Shown here: in pieces, positions 58,811 through 64,000 of the stretch | Position numbering within the stretch: the first letter of the stretch is position 1 | Layout: every line of letters starts with the position of its first letter | DNA from: Thermoplasmata archaeon | Lineage (GTDB): Archaea; Thermoplasmatota; Thermoplasmata; UBA10834 | Length of the DNA stretch: 64,000 nt | Direction: 5' to 3' | Assembly (NCBI GenBank): GCA_029864565.1 | Contig: JAOTTD010000005.1 | Span: 1 to 64,000 of the forward strand | Notes under the pieces: generated by a model | Database searches by the model: none | Seen by the model: the letters and a program-made list of their open reading frames with translations, nothing else | Told to the model about the DNA's origin: nothing | Program-made: the position numbers and the translations under genes

Positions 58811-59866
58811 TTACCGTCCCTTCCGCCTGACTTTCTTGCGCTTGCCAGAAGGCCTCTTCAACGGTGCGGCGCGCTGTTTCCTGATCTCCTCCACCCTTCT
58901 GTCCAGCTGCTCCTTGAGTAACGAGGATACGTCATTGCCAGTGTATGCATCTGCCCTTGCGGCAATCGAGAGCTTCGATGCGAAGGCCCTCGCAATCGGC
59001 CCCCTCTGCCATTCAGGGGCGTTGTGCACGAGTGGGTGCTGGAAGATCATCCCGTGCTTGGGGGGTTTCGCATTCTTCTTGAGATGCCTGAACATGGCCT
59101 TTTCGGCTCCCAGCAGTTGAATCGTCCCGGATGGCATGGACGCCAGCCTCTTGAGGCTTCCAGCCTGCATTATGAGCCTCGCACCAATCACTGGTCCGAC
59201 AAGCGTGGTTATGTTCGGCGCGACTTGCCTCATTCTGCTCTCAATATATGATTCCTCAGCCCTTCTGGCGGCCATGCAGCTCTTCAGAGCTGATGCCAAG
59301 TCGCGGATGGAATCGAGATCCTCCTTGTCTATGTCCGCACCTATAGAGTCCATTCGTTCATCAAGGGAGGATAAGATGTCGTCTCTGAAACCCAGGTTGA
59401 TTATGGCGTCGACATAATCCTCCGAGAAGAGGACTTCCCCGAGCTCCGGGAAATGCAGTGAATACCATTCATGTAATCTCTCCGACAGGATGTTGTTCGT
59501 GAAGACGAGGTCGTCGTGAGCCCTCACAGCGTGTCCGAGGTAAACGTCTGCGCCGATACTGCTCTTGGCCATCCTCTTTGCCAGTTCGATCGTCGCCTCT
59601 CGGTAGACGCTTAAAGTGAAACCGTATGCCTCTGGCTTGATGAAGAATGAATCGAATTTTGTCACCCTACCAAGCCCGGACAACCTCCTGTCAGCAACTT
59701 GGACTGCCCCCTGTACCAGGCGTCTCTCTTCGTCTAGGGTTCCTCCTTTCCGCATCACCTCGAGACGGTCAGCAATGGCCGTAGGGTCGTTCGGGAAGAG
59801 AGCGGACTTCCTCACTTCGCCCTCCACGCAAAGGAAACTCCCGAACCATTTCGTGACAAGGATCAT
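58811..59866 (-). CDS. nop5: Box C/D RNP core protein Nop5
   Basis: Nop5 is the scaffold of the box C/D guide RNP that, with L7Ae and fibrillarin, directs 2'-O-methylation of RNA. The 351-residue protein has the N-terminal fibrillarin-binding domain, a coiled coil (about 130-215) and the Nop domain with GARLIMQAGSLKRLASMPSGT and MIFQHPLVHNAPEWQRG, then a Lys/Arg-rich tail. In most archaea the fibrillarin gene follows nop5 directly; here aIF5A follows and fibrillarin is not in the window. Confidence 0.94.
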   Translation of the reverse strand: MILVTKWFGSFLCVEGEVRKSALFPNDPTAIADRLEVMRKGGTLDEERRLVQGAVQVADRRLSGLGRVTKFDSFFIKPEAYGFTLSVYREATIELAKRMAKSSIGADVYLGHAVRAHDDLVFTNNILSERLHEWYSLHFPELGEVLFSEDYVDAIINLGFRDDILSSLDERMDSIGADIDKEDLDSIRDLASALKSCMAARRAEESYIESRMRQVAPNITTLVGPVIGARLIMQAGSLKRLASMPSGTIQLLGAEKAMFRHLKKNAKPPKHGMIFQHPLVHNAPEWQRGPIARAFASKLSIAARADAYTGNDVSSLLKEQLDRRVEEIRKQRAAPLKRPSGKRKKVRRKGR

Positions 59867-59914
59867 CTTGGCCCATATCCCAAACTTGGCTAAAAAGCCT
59901 GCCGGATTGGCTGC

Positions 59915-60907
59915 TCACTCTGCTAACATCTTCGCGAGCTCGTTGGGCTTGAGCACGCCTTGCTCTGTGACGAAGCCGCTGACGTATCCAGCAGGCGTCA
60001 CATCAAAAGCGGGATTCAAAGCGGCGCTTTCCACGGGAGCGATTCTGACGCCGTTCACATTCAGAACCTCGTCGGGAGATCTCTGTTCGATTACTATCCC
60101 ATCACCCGATGTCAGCAAAGAATCGAATGTGCTGACAGGTGCGGCGACGTAGAGGGGGACTCCGTTCTCCTTGGCGAGGACTGCCTTCTCGTATGTGCCT
60201 ATCTTGTTCGCGAAATCGCCGTTCATAGCAATCCTGTCGGCGCCCACTATGACGAGGTCAACTTCGCTCCGGAGGTAATGACCAGCTGCATTGTCCGCTA
60301 TCACCGCATGATCGATGCCCTCATTCACCAACTCCCAGGCGGTGAGTTTCGCTCCCTGAAACCTTGGGCGAGTCTCGTCAACGAATACGAAGAGACTCTT
60401 GCCTGACCCATGAGCCACCCTGATAGGTGCGAGCGCGGTGCCGAAGTCAACGGTCGCAAGTGCACCCGCGTTGCAGTGAGTCAGTATTTTCATCCCGTCC
60501 TCGATGAGACTGCTGCCCAACTCCCCCATCAATCTGCACTTCTCGACAATCGAATCGGCGTATTTATTCGCCGCTTCCACCAGTCCGTCTCCGGTCGAAA
60601 CCATGAGATCGACCGCGTGGAATAGGTCATGAGCAGTAGGCCTGGTTGCTTTGAGCACGCGCGCAGCGTCGACGACGTCTATTCCATTCTGCTGTGCGAG
60701 CGCCATGCCATATGCCCCCGCAGCGCCGATGGACGGCGCACCTCGAACTGTCATTTCAGAGATCGCGTCAGCCATCTCCTGGTGAGTCTTTATCGTGACA
60801 ATCTCCAATTTCTCTGGCAAGAGTCGCTGGTCGATAGCCTTCGCGGCTCCATCCTCCCACCAAATCGCTCTAAGGTCTAACGGGCCACTCTTAGTCCTGA
60901 CACGCAT
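59915..60907 (-). CDS. mtnA: Methylthioribose-1-phosphate isomerase
   Basis: MtnA isomerises 5-methylthioribose-1-phosphate to methylthioribulose-1-phosphate in methylthioadenosine salvage. The 330-residue protein has RGAPSIGAAGAYG (56-68), the catalytic Cys C145 in HCNAGALAT and the catalytic Asp D224 in GADRIAMNGDFANKIGT. Related archaeal ribose-1,5-bisphosphate isomerases share these features, but WWEDG near the start and the overall match favour MtnA. The ATG at 60907 was chosen over an upstream frame extension. It heads the operon with nop5, aIF5A and speB. Confidence 0.88.
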   Translation of the reverse strand: MRVRTKSGPLDLRAIWWEDGAAKAIDQRLLPEKLEIVTIKTHQEMADAISEMTVRGAPSIGAAGAYGMALAQQNGIDVVDAARVLKATRPTAHDLFHAVDLMVSTGDGLVEAANKYADSIVEKCRLMGELGSSLIEDGMKILTHCNAGALATVDFGTALAPIRVAHGSGKSLFVFVDETRPRFQGAKLTAWELVNEGIDHAVIADNAAGHYLRSEVDLVIVGADRIAMNGDFANKIGTYEKAVLAKENGVPLYVAAPVSTFDSLLTSGDGIVIEQRSPDEVLNVNGVRIAPVESAALNPAFDVTPAGYVSGFVTEQGVLKPNELAKMLAE

Positions 60908-60978
60908 GCTAATCAGACATATGAATGCCGAATGCAGGACAAAAAGGATGGGGTCGGCCTGCCTTTGGCTCGGCAAAA

Positions 60979-60988
60979 GAATATTTAC
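60979..60988 (+). promoter_or_regulatory. TATA box of tRNA-Val
   Basis: GAATATTTAC is centred about 30 nt before the tRNA 5' end, the usual place for an archaeal tRNA promoter. Confidence 0.55.
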
Positions 60989-61013
60989 CTATGCAGCATT
61001 CTTCGCCGACTAA

Positions 61014-61089
61014 GGGCCCATGGTCTAGCGGTTATGACGGCGCTCTCACACAGCGCAGATCACCGGTTCAAATCCGGTTGGGCCCACCA
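61014..61089 (+). tRNA. tRNA-Val (anticodon CAC), CCA encoded
   Basis: A complete cloverleaf is present: acceptor GGGCCCA (61014-61020) pairs with TGGGCCC (61079-61085); the D arm closes with GTC/GAC; the anticodon stem GCGCT/AGCGC encloses the loop CTCACAC, giving anticodon CAC for valine; the T arm is ACCGG-TTCAAAT-CCGGT. Discriminator A is at 61086, and CCA follows at 61087-61089 in the DNA. No intron is seen. It is transcribed on the plus strand, divergent from mtnA. Confidence 0.96.
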
Positions 61090-61164
61090 ACCCTTCTTGC
61101 ACAGCCAGCGATGAGGCATTCTCTCCAGTCAATTTGATGCTGACGCATGATTTTCGGCCTATTT

Positions 61165-61214
61165 CGACAAAAGTTGTCGCCAATGAGGCATTCCACCATC
61201 CCGCCGACGGCGGG
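61165..61214. terminator. Two hairpins between tRNA-Val and coiled-coil gene
   Basis: CGACAA-AAG-TTGTCG (61165-61179) and CCCGCCG-A-CGGCGGG (61200-61214) are perfect inverted repeats in the gap 61090-61241. They may help end transcription from either side. The gap also repeats ATGAGGCATTC at about 61110 and 61182. I see no other gene in it. Confidence 0.35.
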
Positions 61215-61241
61215 CTCAAGCGCATCATAAGCCGATGCTGT

Positions 61242-62306
61242 TCACTCGGTTCTTGACAGTTTTCGAACATGTCCAGAAACGGGGATGTTCATATTCTGTT
61301 CCAACCGTGACATACGAACGTTGAGGCGGTCCAGGTTGTCTCTGAGGTCGGCGACCGCGAGAACCAACTCCTTGGAAATGTCAACTCGTTTCGATTGCGC
61401 GGTATTTAGGTTCATCTCCATTAACCTCATTCGCTCGTCCAAGGCGGCGAACCTGACTTTCGCCACCTCCTCGACAGCCGGCTCCTGCGCAGCCATTAGG
61501 CACCTCTCCACCTTCTTGTCTGATGAGGACAGCAAGACGGCGAGGCCTTGGTTGATCTTCTCATCTATCATTCCGTGGAACTCGCCAAGAGTCTTCTTCA
61601 TTGACAGCTCGAGCTTCTCGATGGCCTCGTCCTGATTCTCGACTTTCCTTATGACGTCTGTGAGATTTCCGAGGTCTCTGCTGATGTCCTCAAGCAGCTC
61701 GCGCTCCTTCATCTCAACGGATATCTCCACTGGCTCGGTCGGGTAATTCCTCAGCGAATCGACCATGGCTAGCATGTCCACCTCTGGTCCTGAGCTCAGC
61801 ACGGCGTCCTTGATTGGCTCGAGTCGCGTCATCTCAAGCTCTGCTAGCTTGAGCAGGCTCTTATTCCCCTTCTCGACGCTCGCGAGCTCGCTCAGTATCT
61901 TCTCGAGCTGAGTGACCGCCTTGGCAAGACTAGAGTCCTCCAACGCCCTGATGCTCCTTACGGCATCCTTTTTCCCCTTGGAGATGGCATCGGCCACAGT
62001 CGGATTCTCATGGGCGTACACAACAACCATGTGCGACACCCCAGAGAGCGCCTTGTTCTCCACATATGACCAGTCGCTTTCTCTCACAGACACCTTCTGC
62101 CGATCCGCCCTCTCAAAGAGCATGACGAAACACTGGTTCGGCATCAAACAGACCTCGATTCCGTAGGGACTGTTCCTTGCAAGCGAGGGCGTGTGCTCTG
62201 GCTGTTCCCTATCGACGGTGTTCAGAAAGGCACCGATGTAGGCGCTCGCATAGTTCTCAAGAGCGGTCTTCGTGAGCAATCTGGTCTTTTCGAGAGATGT
62301 GGACAT
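61242..62306 (-). CDS. Coiled-coil protein of unknown function
   Basis: The 354-residue soluble protein has a globular N-terminal part (about 1-110), then long amphipathic helices with heptad patterning (about 120-200 and 215-345), for example EKLELSMKKTLGEFHGMIDEK. I do not recognise the family. It is divergent from the small GTPase gene with 155 nt between, suggesting a partner or effector relation, which is inference only. ATG 62306 has a GGAGTGG site; a TATA-like GCATATATTC lies near 62326-62335. Longer in-frame starts were rejected because they span the promoter. Confidence 0.65.
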   Translation of the reverse strand: MSTSLEKTRLLTKTALENYASAYIGAFLNTVDREQPEHTPSLARNSPYGIEVCLMPNQCFVMLFERADRQKVSVRESDWSYVENKALSGVSHMVVVYAHENPTVADAISKGKKDAVRSIRALEDSSLAKAVTQLEKILSELASVEKGNKSLLKLAELEMTRLEPIKDAVLSSGPEVDMLAMVDSLRNYPTEPVEISVEMKERELLEDISRDLGNLTDVIRKVENQDEAIEKLELSMKKTLGEFHGMIDEKINQGLAVLLSSSDKKVERCLMAAQEPAVEEVAKVRFAALDERMRLMEMNLNTAQSKRVDISKELVLAVADLRDNLDRLNVRMSRLEQNMNIPVSGHVRKLSRTE

Positions 62307-62461
62307 TGACCCACTCCTGTATTGAGAATATATGCTATTGAGCTTTTGCCTATTGTTTCCATCGTAAGAAATATGTAGACTCCTGCGCATGAGACTATCG
62401 CGGTTGTACTCGTGGAAGCGCAATCAGCTGGCACAATAGGTGTAATCGATTCTGTATTCGG

Positions 62462-63292
62462 GTGATCTGTGTGGGCATCATTCAGTCAAAACGTTATATC
62501 AAGAAAGTCGGGCTGATCGGCGATTCTGGAGTGGGCAAGACTTCGTTGATTAGGAGATACGTCATCGACGTGTTCGATGACAAGTATATCGCCACGATTG
62601 GGACGAAGGTGAGCAAGCGCGACATCGAATACAATCTCGAAAGCAAGACGGTATATCTCACGATCATGCTCTGGGACATACTCGGCCAGAAGGACTACAA
62701 GAAGATCAGAAATCAGAGCATGAGGAGCTCTCATGGGGTCATTATCACTTCCGACCTGACGAGACCTGAGACAGTGATATCCGCCGGGGAGTTCTGGCTC
62801 CAGGAGGCCTGGGAAACGCTCGGTGAGGTGCCAGTCCTATTTGTCGGTAACAAAGTTGACATCGCCGGAAGAGACTGTGAGGCCGCGAATGCCTTAGAGC
62901 AACTCGCCAAACAAACGGAGATGCCGGCAATCTTTTGCAGTGCGAAGACTGGCGAGAACGTGGACAGCGCCTTCCGCAAGATGGGAGAGATGATGATTTC
63001 AGGCGAGTTCGCCCGCAAGTCGGTGGCTCCTGAAGGGGAATGCGGTTCACTCGCCCAGGCAGTCGATGAGATAGTGAACGACTTCTGCGAGCAATATGGC
63101 GAGACCTCAAAGGCTATGGAGATCGTGGAGAGAGAATTCACAAAGGCAAGCGTCAACATACACAAGCCTTCGAAGGATTCGCTCTTGATGGCTATCGAAT
63201 ACCTGTCGGATGTCGAACGCGACATCCACGGAAGGGACATCTCAGAGGTCAACAAGCTGAGACGATGGAAGATGATAGACGAGGCCGAATGA
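62462..63292 (+). CDS. Rab/Ras-like small GTPase with helical C-domain
   Basis: The 276-residue protein opens with a Ras-like G domain: G1 GDSGVGKT (20-27), switch I with T45/T48 (IATIGTK), G3 D72-X2-G-Q76 (WDILGQ), G4 NKVD (130-133) and G5 SAK (160-162). The catalytic Gln (Q76) is present, so it should hydrolyse GTP. The last 90 residues form a helical extension without a Cys prenylation motif. This resembles eukaryotic Rab/Arf/Ras proteins more than bacterial Era or translation GTPases. No activator or exchange factor is seen nearby unless the divergent coiled-coil protein serves. The start may be GTG 62462 or GTG 62471. Confidence 0.85.
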   Translation: MICVGIIQSKRYIKKVGLIGDSGVGKTSLIRRYVIDVFDDKYIATIGTKVSKRDIEYNLESKTVYLTIMLWDILGQKDYKKIRNQSMRSSHGVIITSDLTRPETVISAGEFWLQEAWETLGEVPVLFVGNKVDIAGRDCEAANALEQLAKQTEMPAIFCSAKTGENVDSAFRKMGEMMISGEFARKSVAPEGECGSLAQAVDEIVNDFCEQYGETSKAMEIVEREFTKASVNIHKPSKDSLLMAIEYLSDVERDIHGRDISEVNKLRRWKMIDEAE

Positions 63293-63332
63293 ACGAACCC
63301 AGTCTCAAGGGTCTGACGGACAGTTACAGAGT

Positions 63333-63938
63333 GTGATATGTTTGACGAAGAAGCAGTTGGAGATGAAGCTCCAACAGCTGAAGCCGTTCGAGGGCAGGAA
63401 CCCACGCCTGGAACAGTATCCAACGCCCGCAGGAATAGCAGCGGACCTCCTCTGGGAGGCCTACGGCGCGGGCGATATCGAAGGAAAAGCCGTAGCGGAC
63501 CTAGGATGCGGCAACGGCGTGTTCTGCATTGGAGCTGCATTGCTCGGGGCTGAGCGGACCGTGGGAGTCGATGCCGACGAACGTGCGGTCAAAGTCGCCT
63601 CCGAGAATGCCAAGAGCCTGTCCCTGGACATCGATTTCGTTCCTATCGACGTTTCAGCGTTCGCTGGATCGTTCGACACGACCGTCCAGAATCCCCCCTT
63701 TGGGGCGCAGCTCAGGCATGCCGACAGGGCGTTCATAGAGAAGGCCATCGAAATATCCCCTGTGGCCTATTCTCTGCACAACGAGGTGACCCTCGACTTC
63801 GTCACCAAGATGGCAGAGGCCCTGGGAGCCTCATGCATCCTCGTCAAAAGGTATAAATTCGAGATACCATATGCGTTCGAATTTCACAGAAAGACCAAAG
63901 GGGTCGTTTCGGTCGTTCTGCTCAAGTTCCAAAGATAG
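63333..63938 (+). CDS. METTL5-like N6-adenine RNA methyltransferase
   Basis: The 201-residue SAM-dependent methyltransferase has the N-terminal LEQYPTP segment typical of the METTL5/archaeal group, SAM motif I DLGCGNG (56-62), the acidic VDAD after it, and the catalytic NPPFG (120-124), characteristic of N6-adenine or related base methylation. METTL5 modifies 18S rRNA in eukaryotes; an archaeal rRNA target is inference. The start is GTG 63333 or TTG 63342. The next gene begins directly after the stop. Confidence 0.86.
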   Translation: MICLTKKQLEMKLQQLKPFEGRNPRLEQYPTPAGIAADLLWEAYGAGDIEGKAVADLGCGNGVFCIGAALLGAERTVGVDADERAVKVASENAKSLSLDIDFVPIDVSAFAGSFDTTVQNPPFGAQLRHADRAFIEKAIEISPVAYSLHNEVTLDFVTKMAEALGASCILVKRYKFEIPYAFEFHRKTKGVVSVVLLKFQR

Positions 63939-64000
63939 GTGATTAAGCTGGCTAAGACCGGAAAGCGAGTTCTGCCAGGCGACGAGGTTGCCCAGGCAGA
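63939..64000 (+). CDS. csl4: Exosome subunit Csl4, N-terminal fragment
   Basis: A frame beginning GTG 63939, directly after the methyltransferase stop, reads VIKLAKTGKRVLPGDEVAQA and is cut by the window end. The VLPGDEVA run is the opening of archaeal exosome RNA-binding protein Csl4 (V-x-PGD). With only 20 codons the call is tentative. In archaea csl4 is often next to methyltransferase genes of this kind, which supports it. Confidence 0.6.
   Translation, partial: MIKLAKTGKRVLPGDEVAQA

Noticed and set aside
1-64000. CRISPR arrays, insertion sequences, prophage or integrase genes
   Set aside because: No regularly spaced repeats, transposase, integrase or phage structural genes were seen.

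Overview
The window is a gene-dense stretch of archaeal chromosome, most likely from a mesophilic or moderately thermophilic member of the Thermoplasmatota (Euryarchaeota). Archaeal markers include aIF2-gamma, aIF5B, aIF5A, the ribosomal proteins S6e, L24e, S28e and L7Ae, Nop5, XPD helicase, CTP-dependent riboflavin kinase, CDP-archaeol synthase, family 4 uracil-DNA glycosylase, archaeal TrmI and a DUF6015-type protein. Promoters are archaeal TATA boxes. Many first genes look leaderless, with the TATA box 25 to 30 nt before the start codon, while internal operon genes carry GGAGG or GGTG type ribosome sites and often overlap. I saw no insertion sequence, prophage or CRISPR array. The placement is by gene content only.

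Region by region. 0-5.3 kb: an aldehyde:ferredoxin oxidoreductase with its own four-cluster ferredoxin, and beside it a second four-cluster ferredoxin overlapping a class III aminotransferase; this looks like amino acid or amine catabolism feeding ferredoxin. 5.9-10.2 kb: tRNA m1A methyltransferase and purSLQ. 10.2-16.4 kb: riboflavin kinase and a translation block (PIN nuclease, aIF2-gamma, S6e, aIF5B, Ndk, L24e, S28e, L7Ae). 16.8-34.4 kb: a corrinoid-activator-like ASKHA protein, a saccharopine-dehydrogenase-like enzyme, MFS transporter, PEP synthase, an MSMEG_0565-like glycosyltransferase, a variant M20 protein, MarC, radical SAM, EamA, an orphan histidine kinase, a left-handed beta-helix protein and small proteins. 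34.5-40 kb: XPD, then a four-gene overlapping operon carS-pyrE-udg4-C11 peptidase.

40-47.8 kb is a surface glycan locus: a UDP-sugar dehydrogenase, three glycosyltransferases, GalU and homologs of WbpD, WbpE and WbpB. Together these could build a UDP-2,3-diacetamido-2,3-dideoxyglucuronic acid type sugar, known in archaeal N-glycans. 47.9-53 kb: a complete SMC-ScpA-ScpB condensin operon and an Lsm protein. 53.3-57.5 kb: sugar nucleotidyltransferase, phosphate transporter with DUF47 partner, and phosphoglucosamine mutase. 57.5-60.9 kb: an operon mtnA-nop5-aIF5A-agmatinase linked by polyamine and methylthioadenosine metabolism. 61-64 kb: tRNA-Val(CAC), a coiled-coil protein divergent from a Rab/Ras-like small GTPase, a METTL5-like methyltransferase and the start of exosome Csl4.

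The most interesting signals are: a box C/D-like kink-turn directly before the Shine-Dalgarno of the L7Ae mRNA, a candidate autoregulatory site; the small GTPase paired with a coiled-coil protein; the aminotransferase/ferredoxin/AOR module; an M20 protein lacking two canonical metal ligands; paired inverted repeats upstream of ppsA; and perfect palindromes at the predicted transcription starts of smc, glmM and a small membrane protein gene.
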